Source: Hydrangea macrophylla (Eukaryota > Streptophyta > Magnoliopsida > Cornales > Hydrangeaceae). From it: a DNA stretch of 64,000 bases. The translations under genes and the position numbers were made by a program. This document shows positions 34,420-47,499 of this stretch, piece by piece; the stretch's first letter is position 1, and each line of letters opens with the position of its first letter. The DNA is taken from positions 53,980,850 to 54,044,849 of the forward strand of contig CM066991.1 of assembly GCA_033977485.1 (NCBI GenBank), read 5' to 3'. Below the pieces are notes generated by a model, which ran no database searches, was not told the origin of the DNA, and worked only from the letters and a program-made list of their open reading frames with translations.

Positions 34420-34700
34420 AGCTGTGTCCCAAAGTATTTGGGGTTAACTACATGAATCTTGGTTGTCCATTAAACATTGTCTAAGTCTATTGCCGCACTT
34501 GTGCCAAGTGCTATCATATTTTCCTTTCAGTGCTTCAACTCATGTCAATTTTGGTCTACCTCTTTCCCTTCATTACCGTGATTGAAAGCTATCAGTTTTC
34601 TTAATCGATGCGGCATCTGGTCTTTTTTGTACATGCGGAACACCAATTAAGGGTTCTCCTTTCCTTGTCATTCCTCTACCAAATCCATGTCAATTAATTA
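34420..34700 (-). pseudogene. LINE (RTE-type) reverse transcriptase C-terminal tail
   Basis: Reading the minus strand gives GVPHVQKRPDAASIKKTDSF, then GRGRPKLT with a stop, then KENMIALGTSAAIDLDNV and TTKIHVVNPKYFGTQL. These match in order the widespread C-terminus of plant RTE-type LINE proteins (GHVQRRP, RGRPKLTW, IHVADP-type blocks; from memory). Frameshifts and stops make it a 5'-truncated dead copy, as usual for LINEs. Confidence 0.75.
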
Positions 34701-34711
34701 CCCATATTTAT

Positions 34712-34888
34712 AGAAGAATTGGGAAAAAAGATATATTTCTTATTTACACTCCCAATGTATATATAAGTTACAAGAATACTCCAAGAAGGAAAGAAAATAA
34801 AAGAGAAATAAATGACAATAATAAAGGTGGTCAACATGACCTAAAATAAACTATATCAATCCCGAGAAATAATCTATTAATTCCAACA
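34712..34888 (-). repeat. 3' LTR of Copia element D
   Basis: The 177-bp repeat reads TGTTGGAATTAATAG at its minus-strand 5' end and CCCAATTCTTCT at the 3' end. The bottom-strand purine tract CTTGAGAGGGAG is adjacent at 34889-34900. Confidence 0.9.
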
Positions 34889-34895
34889 CTCCCTC

Positions 34896-37800
34896 TCAAG
34901 CTGGGGTGAAGACATTGACGAGACCTAGCTTGCCAAGAGATGACTGAAGAAGTGTAGGGCTAATAGACTTGGTAAACATATCAGCAGTTTGATCAGACGA
35001 GGGAACAAAGCTTGGAACAATAACACCAGATCGAACTTTCTCCCGAATAAAGTGAATATCAACTTCAATATGCTTAGTCCTTTCATGAAGAACAGAGTCA
35101 GAAGATAACATGATAGCGGACTTATTATCACAAAACAAGGTAGATGAGTCCGCTACTGTATAACCCAACTCACTTAGAAGAGATTGAAGCCAGAGAAGTT
35201 CACATGTGCCCTGAGCTATAGCATGGTATTCAGCTTCCGCAGAGGAACGTGAGACAACAACTTGCTTTTTACTCTTCCAAGATATAAGATGACTGCCACG
35301 GAAGATACAAAAACCAGAGGTAGAACGCCTGTCATCCCTAGAGCTTGCATAATCCGCATCTGTAAAACAGGAGGAGAGACCTGACTGTGCTTCAGCTTTA
35401 AAGAAAAGCCCAAGACCATGACAAGTCTTAAGGTACCATAGGATATGGTAGACAGCATCCAGATGAGACGTACGCGGTGAATGCATAAATTGGCTCACAA
35501 CACTAACAGCAAACGTAAGGTCTGGTCTTGTGTTCGTCAGATAGATAAGACGACCCACAAGACGCTGATACACTGAAGGGTCCGACAATAACTCTCCTAA
35601 CTCTGCAGTTAACTTAAGGTTTGGGTCCATAGGGGAAGATGCAGGTCTACACCCAAGCATACCTGTGTGTCTTGGAGAAGATCAAGAGAATACTTTCTCT
35701 GGGATAGCGAAATACCTTGGCGAGACCTAGCAACCTCAATACCAAGAAAATAACGAAGAGGACCCAAATCCTTAACATCAAACGGCTTACCCAGATCACG
35801 CTTTACTTGGGTGATACCAGCTGCATCATCGCTAGTGATAATAATATCGTCAACATATACTGAGATAATGATACACCTCCCTTGAGATTGACGACGAATA
35901 AAACACGTGTGATCTGAATGACACCGAATAAAACCCATACTAAGAACCACATCGCTAAACCGACTAAACCATGCACGGGGAGACTGCTTCAGGCCATAGA
36001 GAGACTTTCGGAGGCGACAAACTTTCCTAGAACACTCCCCCTGAGGCCGAAATCCCGAAGGAGGATCCATATAAATTGTCTCAGTCAAATCACCATTGAG
36101 AAAAGCATTTTTAACGTCGAGCTGATGAAGAGGCCAAGAAAAAGAAGCAGTTAACGAAATAATAAGACGAACAGTAGTTAACTTAGCAACAGGAGCAAAG
36201 GTGGCACCAAAATCCTTACCAGGGACTTGAGTAAATCCCTTGGCAACCAAACGAGCCTTATACCGATCAATAGACCCATATGCCAAATATTTGAGGCTAA
36301 ACACCCATTTACACCCAAAAGTGCGCTCACCTACTGGAAGATCAACAAGCTCCCATGTCTGATTGCCCTGAAGAGCATCCATTTCCGCTTTCATAGCAGC
36401 CACCCACTTAGGATCCTGGAGAGCCTCATGAATAGAGCGAGGAATAGAGACCGAGTCAACTTGACTAAGAAAGAATTGATAAGGGGCAGACAAACCCTGA
36501 TAAGAAATATACTTAGAAATATGATGGTTAGTACTATCAGACAGAAGAAAGCGAGCAGGGGGGCGACGGACACGGGTAGGATAACGGGGAGAAGCAATAT
36601 CAGGAGAAACATCAGAAGACAAGGGAGGAGGAGAGATACCTGAATTCGGAGAAGACGTTGGCAGGGGATCAGAGGGACGTGGACGGTGAGTGTAAACCTG
36701 CGATGGGTCACTGGTGATAACAGGAGGCAGGGAGCCACCGGTGGAGTCAAGAATAGGAATAGGCCTAAGTAGCATAGAATCCTCGGACACAATAGGCTTC
36801 ACCGGTGCTTGACCTGCAGAAGAAGATGAACCTGGAAAAAAAGGAACAGTTTCCAGAAACGTAACATCTAAAGAGGGATATAAGTGACGAGTAACAGGAT
36901 CATAACATCGATACCCCTTTGACATGGACGAATACCCCAAAAATATACAACGAACAGCTTTGTCATCAAGTTTAGTGCGAGTAGGACTCTTATTTTGCAC
37001 AAAACAAGTACACCCAAAGACACGTGGCAAGAGGGGAAAGAGAGTAGCATCAGGCTTAAGAATATGAAGCTGTGCCTTTCCTTCAAGGACACGATTGGGA
37101 GTACGATTAATTAGATATGTGGTAGTGAGAACAGTCATGTGCCAAAAATATTTTGGAACATTCATACCACACAAGTGATATCTAACTACAGACATGATGT
37201 GGCGGTTCTTACGTTCTGCCACACCATTTTGTTCAGGAGTATAGGGACATGTAAGTTGTAGAATCCCATCTTTATTAAGAGCAGACCTGAATTCATCAGT
37301 TATATACTCCCGATCATTATCAGACCGAATATTACACACCACAATATGATATTGGGTTTTAATCATTTGTAGAAAATTTCTAAAAATGAGTAATGACTTC
37401 ATATTTTTTCTTCATAAGATAGAACCAAGTGCAACAAGTGTAATCATCAATAAATGTGATATAATACCGGTGGTGTGACAAGGCAGTGACAGGTGAAGGG
37501 CCCCAAACATCAGAATGAATAAGATCAAAGGCACTAGGTGCCTTTGCATGCGTGGAATATATGAAGTGCGAGTATGCTTAGATAATTCACACCACACATT
37601 TAAATTGAAAGTCCTTGCAAGCTTTATTTAACAGCGGAAACAACCAACACAAATATTGAAAGTTTGCATTATCCAAGACGGGCATGCCACAGGTCTAAAG
37701 TTTTAACAGAAAATACACGTTTATTAGAGTCTAATAAAACAAAATTATTGGAAGCAGGAAGAACAGTAGCTTGTAGACTGGAGGAAGACACCCTAGAAGA

Positions 37801-39217
37801 CGCTGGAGTACCAAAGTAGTAGAGGCCATCCCGCTCATACCCCCTGCCAAAAATCTTCTTCGAAGTCGGGTCCTGCAAGTAGCAACAGGAGGGTAAGAAT
37901 ACAACAGCACAATTATGATCTTTGGCAAGACGATTAACCGAAAGAAGATTATAGGCAAAATTAGGAACATAATAAACAGATGAAAGTGTAAGATTAGTGG
38001 ACAAACAAACATCTCCCTGACTATGAACAGGAATAGAGGATCCATCAGCAATACAGACTGGCTGAACAATGGGAGTAAACGAAGAGGAAAAAACAGATGA
38101 CTCACTAGTCATATGATTATTTGCACCAGAATCCAGAATCCAAGTGGGATGAGCTGACTTACCATGAAGAGCCGTACGAGTACCTGTGGCAATGGCAGCG
38201 GTAGGTCCAGCGGAAGAAGAAGTACCCAAATTCTGTAACTGAAACTGGGCAATCTGTGATTGAAGCTGTCCAAAATTAGGTGATGGTGAAGTGACTTCAA
38301 CCACCGCACCAGTACGAGGGGCACTCTTCCCACGACCAACGGGAGGTCGGCTCCGAGCATACTGCTGTCTCAATTCGGGATGAAGGTCAAAACAACAATC
38401 AACGGTATGGCCAAACTTACGACAGTGTTGGCAGAAAAAACGAGAGCTAGTGGGACAAGGGCCCAAAGGGGCAGCAAATGCCATCTGATTAGAGACAGAC
38501 GTAGGAGGACCAGTCACAAGAGGTGTAGATACAATGCGACGCCGACGCTCATCACCATCCACAATAGTAAATGCCTCATATAAAGAGGGTAAAGGAACTG
38601 TATTGAGGATCTGGGTGCGAAGGGCCTCAAACTCGGGTTTTAGACCCATAAGGAACTGGTATGTATGACGGTGGTCAAGACGCTTGGACTCAACAACACC
38701 ATCATTGGGAAAATCAGTAATAGGCTCATACTGAGCAAGCTCTTCCCAGCGAGTTTGCAAATACCCAAAAAAGTCTGTGATAGAGAGTCCTAAGGCAGTT
38801 TGGGAAGCATGCGAGATATCCTGATAAAGCTCAAAAATACGAGAATCACTGTGAGCATGAGCATACATTTTATTCAGGGCAGTCCACAGTTCGAGCACAG
38901 TACGGTGACACATGTACATATTATAAACCCGCTAGTCCATGGAATTAAACATCCACTCTAAAATAATGCAATTGTCGGTATACTGCTTCATATTTAGGAT
39001 CGGATTCTCCCGGTGATGTCTCCTTGCCGAGTAACCACCCAATCTTGCGTTTGCCTCCAAGGAAGAGGTAAAGAGAATTAGACCAGGCATGGAAATTTTT
39101 TCCAGTCAATAGAATACTGGTAACCCACTGAGCCAGTGTAGTCTGTGAAAGCGAGAGATTAGGGCGAGAATCCGGAGCAATCGGAAGAACATCCTTACCC
39201 GCACCAGAAGAGACCAT
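34896..39217 (-). pseudogene. Copia D gag-pol polyprotein, lightly damaged
   Basis: The start at 39217 gives MVSSGAGKDVLPIAPDSRPN, then LTGKNFHAWSNSLYLFLGGK. A frameshift and a TAG lie near 38935-38950. Gag resumes (MYMCHRTVLELWTALNKMYA) through the knuckle CQHCRKFGHTVDCC, protease WILDSGANNHMTSE and LDLWHARLG, with a frameshift at about 37672. A further frameshift lies near 37410. A 597-codon open stretch (37402-35609) covers integrase and RT with the intact YVDD motif (about 35845-35856). A last frameshift near 35640 separates RNase H (to stop 34896-34898). About four lesions prevent autonomous activity, but integrase, RT and RNase H are individually well preserved. Confidence 0.9.
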
Positions 39218-39646
39218 AGAGATACTCCAAAAAAACAAGTCAAAGAACTGCCCGTAAAACACAGCAGCAACAAGAGACAAGGCCGGAAGAACTCGGCGTA
39301 CAAACAACCACAGCTGGATACTCGGCTAAAGGAAACGGGCAGCCGGACACTCGGCAAGCCCAAACAAAAAACAAAGAGCACGAAGGTGGCTCTAATACAT
39401 CACAAGCTAACCAACAGGGGTAGAAGAAGCAGCCAAGGGCTGCTGGAACAGAGCCGAAGGCTCTGGGATGTGTAACTTGGCCTGCGAGCCTAGTGTGGGC
39501 TGCGGCTAGGGTTTGTGGTGAGGGTGGGCTGCAGCTAGGGGGGGAGAGGCTATTAGTGGTGGCGCAGTGGTGGAGGAGGGGCTGCGGCTAGGGTTGGTGG
39601 AATAGGTGGGCTGCGGCTAGTGGCTAGGGTTTTGGCTCTAATACCA
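39218..39646 (-). other. Leader and primer-binding site of Copia D
   Basis: The leader contains repeated GC-rich phrases around ctagccgcagccc on the minus strand (39480-39620). The primer site next to the LTR reads TTGGTATTAGAGCC on the minus strand (about 39633-39646), a variant of the usual TGGTATCAGAGC. Confidence 0.75.
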
Positions 39647-39824
39647 AGAAGAATTGGGAAAAAGATATATTTCTTGTTTACACTCCCAATGTATATATAA
39701 GTTACAAGAATACTGCAAGAAGGAAAGAAAATAAAAGAGAAATAAATGACAATAATAAAGGTGGTCAACATGACCTAAAATAAACTATATATCAATCTCG
39801 AGAAATAATCTATTAATTCCAACA
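39647..39824 (-). repeat. 5' LTR of Copia element D
   Basis: A 178-bp repeat nearly identical to 34712-34888. It is followed by the target duplication TTTAT at 39825-39829. Confidence 0.9.
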
Positions 39825-40013
39825 TTTATAAATTTTGCTTAATGCATTATTCTAGTTCTACTTGGGATACAAAAGTGCTAATCATATGCTTATTTGACAC
39901 CAATCACAGAAAAATAAAATTTTCTATTAGCACAAGTGAAGGGAATTTCTGTGTTTCTTGGGATTTCCTTACTTTCGCATGTTTAAGCTTGTCATGGTTT
40001 TTTTATTATACAG

Positions 40014-40094
40014 GTTGTGTTTCCAAGCTTTGGGGAGAGGTATATTTCGACTGTGCTCTTCCAGTCTATCCGTGACGAGGTTCGGGAAATGTGA
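40014..40094 (+). CDS. Cysteine synthase, last coding exon
   Basis: After TATTATACAG the exon reads VVFPSFGERYISTVLFQSIR then DEVREM and a TGA at 40092-40094. FPSFGERYLST-type sequence is the conserved C-terminus of plant O-acetylserine (thiol)lyases. Together with the two upstream exons it gives the last 73 residues of the enzyme without any lesion, so the gene is probably still functional despite more than 33 kb of intron. Confidence 0.92.
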   Translation, partial: VVFPSFGERYISTVLFQSIRDEVREM

Positions 40095-40600
40095 AAGATG
40101 TAGCATTAAACTTCCACAGACATCAAAATTTTGTCTGTCTATGAACAACGCTACAACTGTTCTTTGTTGCTTGCAAGAGCCACCATTATCCTTTGATTGC
40201 CTAGAACAGTCTCTATTTTTTTTTCTTGTTTCCCAGAAGAGCAATTTATTACATCTCACCCCGTGCAATTTATGATGTCAATGCAAATGAATCTGCAAAT
40301 TACTTCAGATGATATGCTGAGGCTTCTTTGTCGAGGTTTCAAAAGACAATGCTTCAGCCTCTGGCATAAGCAATCGAAGATTGAGATCGTCGTTTTTTCT
40401 CACTATCAGCTTTTTAGTGATATAAGCAATCAAAAGAGTGAGATTGTTATGGTCTTGATGATCACCTTTACTCTTTTTTGTTTTGTTTTTTGTTTTTTGT
40501 TTTTTTTTTTTGTTTTTTTGTTTTTTTTTCTCTTCTAAATATGAAGCAGACATTGGACTGTGGTTATTAGATCTCAAAGGTGAAGAGGTAGGGCCTGTTT
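40095..40600 (+). other. Likely 3' UTR of the cysteine synthase gene
   Basis: Unique-looking non-coding sequence directly follows the stop codon. The exact poly(A) site cannot be fixed from sequence. T-rich stretches occur at about 40207-40225 and 40480-40530. Confidence 0.5.
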
Positions 40601-42000
40601 AGTAATCTTATGATTTTTTGTTCTGTTTTTGCTTTCAAAATTTTGAAAACAGCAACTGAACTGTGTTTGTTTCCATTCTTTAATATATTTTTTTAATTTA
40701 TTATTATTATTATCAAAACATTTCCAAAATTTGTCCAAAAAATGAAAACCAAAAAGCCGTTTCCTAGAATTCTGAAAACGAAAACGGGCGATCATGCGAC
40801 GAAAACCAAAAAGTCGTTTCCTTGGACCAAACACATTTTACGTTTTCAATTATATATTTAAAAAAAAAAAAAAAAAAAAGTAAAGAAAAAAAGAAACAAT
40901 TTTCAGAAATTTGAAAACAATATAAAACTAAATAGCATAAAGTTTTCATGTCATCTATTTCAACTATTTTGTTGTAGAATTATACATTTATGGCTGAAAT
41001 ATCCAAATTAGAACATTGTAACACTGTCTGGATTCTGAATGCTTGCTTGTATTTAGAAACTTCAGATTCAACTATTGTATGGTGACATTTTTTTTTTCCG
41101 GAAAATTGTATGGTGACATTTTATTTATGCAAGTGGCTTAATGTCATGTTTATCTTGATTTTCTACTAACCCAAATAGTCGAGAAGAATCCGTACAAAAA
41201 ATTAGTGAATGTACATGATCACAAGCAAGAGATTTAAAGTTCTTCAGTGGTCTCGATCCTTGAATTAATTTATGCATTGCTCATAATTTCATTAAATTAG
41301 AAAAATTATTGTTCTTAGTATGGTACGAGAAGAGCTTTGTCAAGGCTCTTATGCTTAAACATAGAAATGAGGTCATGTAAATAAGGATTTAGTTCAATAT
41401 GCTATATTTTTTTTACAAAATGTCCTCAGAAGTTTATGTAGAAATTAGTGCTTTGCCATTTTCTAGGACGAAAATACCCCCCACAAACTATTTTTTGACA
41501 CGCCTAAGGTGTACTCCCCTACATTCTAGCATTTTTTAAAAATTTGTGAATTGTCATTAGTATCCCATATATCACGACGCCAACTACGCTCACATGCGAT
41601 CGTCGAACACAGATGCGACTGGACGACGGGGATGGCTACAACTGGTAATAGAGAACTCGAGAGTTTCGTTTTACCTCCATGATTTTGACTGAGAAATCTA
41701 ACCTTTTTATTTTTTTTCTTCACTGTATTGTTTTGTTCATCGTTGTTTGGTGTTCTGAGAACTTTCACAATCGCTATGAATGAAGTGAGAAATTTCTCAT
41801 CAAATTCAGTGTGTTGATATATTAGAGAAAGAAAGCGAGTAATTCTCCATTTCTAATTTATAAGTGAGGAATTTCCATAAATGTGTGCGAACACATGTAT
41901 TGCTGAACATCTATTTATAGTGCAATTTATGAGAAAAATCTCACCTGACCAATAGAGAAATTTTCCATTCTCTTACTGTTTGGCTGTTTATCCTTCGAAA
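40601..42000. other. AT-rich non-coding DNA, MITE-like in part
   Basis: No gene recognised. The block at 40597-40910 begins gggcctgtttagtaatct, as many plant hAT MITEs do, and ends in homopolymer A, but no matching far end was found. A short duplication (attgtatggtgacatttt) occurs at 41074 and 41105. Confidence 0.4.
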
Positions 42001-42760
42001 GATATTTTGTGTATTTTTCTGTGTGCGAGTGTGCTAGGCAAGCAAGTTGCCATGTGTAATTATGTAAGGCAAATGCGCCTCAACATACCAATTGTTTGTT
42101 CGAATGCCTTGTAACCAAGGACTTCTATCGTGTAAAATTGACAAATAGGAAAGAACAAAGTCTAAACTAACTAAAATTTAACTAAATCTAAGCAAGACCG
42201 TCAAAACAGTGAAGAAACTTCAAACAAAGGAAACTACTTTATTTGAAACAAAGCAAGGTACAGATCCTAACCTCGAAGGGTACTTCGAAGTGATTTACTA
42301 CTCTTAAGGAAAATGAAAGATATAAATATTGAAATGTATTCTAAAGTGTTTGGTTGCATTGTTGCGTGTGTCCCATTACTTCTTTTTCTATTTATAGGCC
42401 CTCGAAGTAACTGCTCCCCCCAACTTGAACATGTGCTCTAACCGTTGCTCCAAGCTACATTTTTCTTCCTTCAACATGTGTCTCAGCAGTTATCCTTTAA
42501 ATTCAATCTTTGCTGAATGACCAATAGCTCGCACCCAAGCTGCCTTCTTGAAATCATCCACGTGTTGAGCCCTTATCTTTCCACGTCACATGGTATAATA
42601 GTTCTTTTGCACCCCACATGTCAGCATACTGAATGATTGGATTTTTGTTGTACAAACATATCCCCCACGTCAATTGCCTTTTGAATAAGAGTATAATTGG
42701 TGGTTCTTGACAACTACCAGTAACTTACACGTTCTGTTGCTTCCATAGTGTGATATGATG
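42001..42760 (-). other. Promoter-like non-coding block, possible LTR remnant
   Basis: No coding sequence. On the minus strand a CCTATAAATAG box lies at about 42390-42400, followed by G-rich AGTTGGGGGGAGCAG-type sequence in the opposite direction. This looks like part of an LTR, but no second copy is in the window. Confidence 0.3.
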
Positions 42761-44320
42761 TAATTCCAACCCATTTATCTGTATTTATCTATATATGGAT
42801 GCATTGTCATATTTTTGTATTCGAATATGATAGTTGCAATCGTGTTTAGATTAACTTTGATGATTAGTTGTAATGGATGTTTACTTTCATTAACACTTGA
42901 ACTCTTATAACAATAGAAGGATTGCTGAACCAGGAGCCCCGAGCACTCGAGGCGCCAGAGCGCTCGCGACGGGAGCGCTCGAGTTAAAAACATATGAAAA
43001 GACTATTTTTCCCCTGGGCTTAGAAACTCTATAAATACCAGACCCTCCCAGCATTTAATACATTTTCAAAACACTGTTAAAAAAAATAGAGAGCTATAGA
43101 GAGAGAGAGTCTTGAGAGTATATACAAGCATACACATATTCATGCCTTGCATGGCTTCCAATTCATGATCCACACACTCTCTTGTACACATACACACTCA
43201 CATTTCATGCACTGAGGTTCTGGAGCTGAGGATCAAGGAGAAGAGAAGAAGGAAGCAAGTTGATCAAACCATCATTTGGGCTTACTTGTGTAGTTCTTGA
43301 AGATCATAGCACAATTCTTCATGTATTTCATCACCTAGCATCATCTAGTTCATTTACATCTTGGTGAGTATACTTACTTACTCTAATATATGTTTTTCAT
43401 AAGTAATTTAGATGATCTAAGACCATGCATGTAAATTTCATTGAAGTTATTAAGCTTATAACTATGCTGCTAAAACTGTCACTGTTCAGAATCTGTCAAA
43501 GCCGAGCACTCAAGCTCACCGGAGTGCTCGAGCTTAACGAATGGGCCAAGCCTGAGCGCTCGAGAGGCGCGAGCGCTTGAGTTTAGCATTGTTTCAAAAG
43601 AATAGTTTGTTGCATGTTAGTTTAATGTTAATCTATAATATGTTGGTTGTGTTATGTGCTGAGGAAGTTGTACCTTAAGCTGATTTATTATATATATGTT
43701 TGCATGCGCTGTACTTTATGTTAATTGAGTAATACTTCTTAGATGCACAATTTTTATAATGTAAAGAAGAAGGAATCCTGAAATTTACAAAGGCGAGCGC
43801 TCGAGCTCACCCGAGCGCTCGAGCATACTAATTTTATAAAGAACCTATTTTCTGTAAGTAAAGGATGAGTTTGACTAGTAGGTGTATACGTGCAAAGTAC
43901 ATAAACCCCAAGGATCATACGAGATGCCTTTATTTACGATAATTCGTGGATAATGCGCGTTAACGACTTGTACTGCGCGTATAGTTACGTTAAGGATAGC
44001 TGAGTTAACTCTGATATCGAGATCTGTAACAGAGAAGATATACTGAGAATTAATAACAAGATGATCGTATCCATCGGTCTAGTTCTTGTGTTTTGTTCGT
44101 AAAAGAGTAATGAGTACTGTGCTGTCGTGTGGGTGTTACAAAAGGCTAAGTTGGGCAAGTGATGTAGTAGTTCCTCGTCAGTATTGTCATGAAAAGAGTA
44201 CTCGGTCAATTGGGCAGTATGAGTAAGTCAGTTAAGTCTATCGGAACAAGATGGGTTTACCTAAGGCCAAGTTGGGCATAGATAAAAAGGTAACCTAACA
44301 GTCGTAAGACGACAATGTTC
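42761..44320 (+). repeat. LTR-like sequence with palindromic CGAGCGCTCGAG clusters
   Basis: A TATA box (CTCTATAAATACC, 43028-43040) is followed by an AGAG-rich stretch, typical of a plant LTR U3/R junction. Clusters of the palindrome around CGAGCGCTCGAG lie at 42939-42985, 43503-43584 and 43794-43825. There is no gene. No second LTR was found, so boundaries are unknown. Confidence 0.45.
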
Positions 44321-46831
44321 CCCGGGCTTGTGGATATCGCAGTTTAACCACGCTTTTTAAAACTTTTTCAAATTTCAAATTCAAATATAAGTCGCCACTT
44401 AATTTTTAAAGGAAAATTAAGAAACCATTTTAAAAGCAAACTGATCTTTTTGTAAACCAGAGATTTCTAGGTCCGGGGATTATGGAATAAGAGAGGAAGG
44501 AGCCCGGCGGACTAAACACCCCCTCTCATCCTATCTCGTGATTGGCCTCTACTCAACATCCTTTTTAATCGAATTATTAATCTATGCATGCCCTCAATTA
44601 ATACATATATATATACATTACAAAAGCACGTCGAAAGGGGTGCAAGATTGCTAATGATAAAAGGCATACAAAACCACGTAATTTAAATAGCAAGCAAGGT
44701 GATATGCAATATAGAATAAGGAAACTTACCCGGGATCCAGCTGCAATAAAGAAACGTGCAATGCATAAACAAAATATAAAGCCTAAAAAAAGGTCTCTAA
44801 CGCATATATACACATAAGGCAAGACCTAATCTAAGGTGCCGCACATAGAGTCGAAAATCAATAAAATCAAAAAATTAAATAAACTAGAGAAAAGTCGGGA
44901 GATCACACCTCAATAGGGCTACAAAACAAAGGGTTAGTCCACATGCTTTGAACATAATATAACATCAAAATCCAAGATATCAAACTCCTAGCTTACATCT
45001 ATCAAACATTGAAGAAGTTGACATAATCATGAATTCCTTCTAACTAGTTGAAATTACAGCACCTCTATAGATATACAAGTCTCAACTAGGAGCCAATGTA
45101 ATGTCCATATGGCATAATTCTAGCATAATCACAAGGAACTCAGAAATAGGTTCAATTAAATACAACTTAACTCGAAAATAAGTCCTAATTACAAGTATCA
45201 ACATACATGGACTATTCATTGATTTGGATCATTTAGTCTCTGGATTTAAGTTTAACTATCATTATTTAAAAGATGGTTTAAGTCCTAGGTCATATTAAAG
45301 ATATTTGGATCATCACTTATAAAGTTTACCAAAACTGTAATAGAGTTTCAGAATTTACAGAGAGCAAATCAGATTTTCAAAATAGAAAAATCGTACTTCC
45401 CACAGTTTGATCTTAATGATATTTGGATATGATGTTCTTCTGTGAGTCTAGTTTCTAACCCAAAAAGAAAATAAAAGATCAAACGGTCCAATCTCTAGGA
45501 ATTGGGCTAAGACCACACACCACTCAGAATTTAACAACTCTCTGTCTAGAGTTTTTGTGTGATTTTCTAAAAATAGTTAACGAATCAGAATCACTTTGAT
45601 CTTTTTAGGAAATCTTATTAACACATTTAATTTCATTGAAAAAATTATTTTAAGCTTAAATAACATGTTTAAGGCTCTGATCTATTCTAAACAAAACTGA
45701 TCTGCTGTTCTGAAATTTTGGACAAAGAGTAGCTAGTTTACAAATCCTAAGATCAAATCATCCTAACCATGAAATCTCAATAAAACAAAATTTACAATGG
45801 TACACATATGCATTGGGGACAAATTCCAATTGGTCTCATTCAATTCCAATGGACCATGATTTAATTAAAAATCTTTGATAGCAGTTGGTTAATGAATTCA
45901 CTGCACCAATATTGATATTCTAGCCATGAAAATTAACAAGTCAATTCCCCTCTCAAGTTGATGATCCTTGAGGTAGACTTATTTTATTCAACTCTCCACC
46001 CAAATTAATGACCCTTGGAGACTAAATATGACCAAATCCATATAAAGCTCCATGGAATATGGAGAGAATTCCATGTGATTTCAAATTAGAGGGCCCAAAT
46101 CATGAGCCAAGACTTGGATCTACTAATTATATATGGATGTAACTATGATCTATCTTATTTCCCATATAAATCATAATATTATAGAGAATTAAAGGATCAA
46201 ACTCATGGGAATCAAATGAGATATTGAAGATCTCACAAATCCCATGAGCAGAATACAAACAAAGAAGAGATGAAATCAAAATTTAATTGATGATCTAACT
46301 CAAAATTCTTTTTAGAAATTTGTTTTGCCTCAAATCCTTGGCTACTTAGATCCAAATCAATGAAAATAAATGGGAATTCAATCACAATTCTAATGGTGTG
46401 TGATGAAATGAGATGGGAAGAGACTTTTTGAAAATGTGTAAAGATCCTAGTCAAAATTATGAATTGTGATTGAATTATTATATATGAAGATAGATTTGAA
46501 GGTTTTACCTTTAGATCTTCTCAAAATTTTGTAGAGATATTGAATTCCTCAAGTTTTTCCTATTCTTCTTCCTCAGGCTTCAAGCTCCTTTAATGGTGAT
46601 TTGATGGATTGTATGAATTGGGTAGAGTTTGGTGGGGTTTGGGTATGAGATTTGTTAGAGGTTCTCTCTCTATATTTTTCTCCTCTAAAGCTCTCCCAAT
46701 ATATTTTTCTATATAATTCAAGTGTCCAACCTCACCCAAAATGAGAGAGATGAGTTTATGTAGACTTTGATTTCTTGGTGGCTAAGATAAGGGTTATTTG
46801 GGAATTTTAGTGGCTTAGAAATATGCCAAGG
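44321..46831. other. Non-coding Gypsy-derived sequence, left of the solo LTR
   Basis: The phrase GTCGCCACTTAATTTTTAAA (about 44391) followed by a gaaaattaagaaacc segment is one I associate with a widespread plant LTR-retrotransposon-derived repeat. The sequence continues across the solo LTR to about 49740, where the companion phrase GGGGTGTCTACAGTTTGCCC occurs. No coding sequence was recognised. Confidence 0.4.
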
Positions 46832-47499
46832 TGTCACGGCCCGGAGCAGCAAAAATAGAGAAAAATAAATTTCCTTTTTGGGTCCATAGGGAATGACGGG
46901 TGAAAGTCACTAATTATCCACACCACACATAACTAGTCCAAAAGATAAACAAGAATACTAAACAACAGTAATATAATAACAGTATCACTATTACAAACAT
47001 TAGAGTGTGGTCCACAGGATCACAATAGGTCTGGAGACAACATATGCCCAAGTACCCGTTAACTAAAACAAAACAGAGTCTAACAGAAATATCTAATTAT
47101 AACTATCTTCCGATCTTCAGTTGGCATAAGGGTAGTTGTCAGCATAATACTCTTTTCCCGTATAACCAGCATCCGTGGGGCCACCCTCTGCATAATCCAA
47201 CTCTGGGTAGTATCCATCACCGTAAACTGCAATACCTGCATTGTTAGGGACAGGGTAGTCTAGACGGGGAATGTCCAGGGAATAAAGGCCGTCAGCTTAC
47301 TGAAAGCTGAGTGAGCACTAACTAACACAGTCTCATAGAAATAATGCAATTACCAATTATGAACAATATAATTAAATATATTTCTTCCTCTTTTATTCAG
47401 ACACAACATTAACTGATTCCAATCGTCTTCCATTCTAAGTCTGACTGTACCACATTCGACCGACTATCTCGAATTGATTATATTATCACGACATACAAA

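Larger units (their letters stand above)
34712..39824 (-). mobile_element. Copia element D, full length
   Basis: LTRs 34712-34888 and 39647-39824 enclose a complete internal region. Both flanks carry the perfect 5-bp duplication TTTAT (34707-34711 and 39825-39829). The two LTRs differ by only three substitutions and two small indels over about 177 bp, so the insertion is young relative to the others. Gene order is gag, protease, integrase, RT, RNase H (Copia). Gag and pol resemble those of element C more than A or B. Confidence 0.93.
32148..40013 (+). other. 7.9-kb last intron of the cysteine synthase gene
   Basis: The intron starts GTAAGGGAG and ends TTTTATTATACAG. It contains two MITE-like repeats, a LINE tail and the complete Copia element D. 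Confidence 0.85.

Noticed and set aside
35609..37402. 597-codon open frame as a possible host gene
   Set aside because: It is the integrase and RT part of Copia D, bounded by LTRs with a target duplication.
41526..41768. 80-codon minus-strand frame as a gene
   Set aside because: No recognisable motif, no conserved start context and AT-rich non-coding surroundings.
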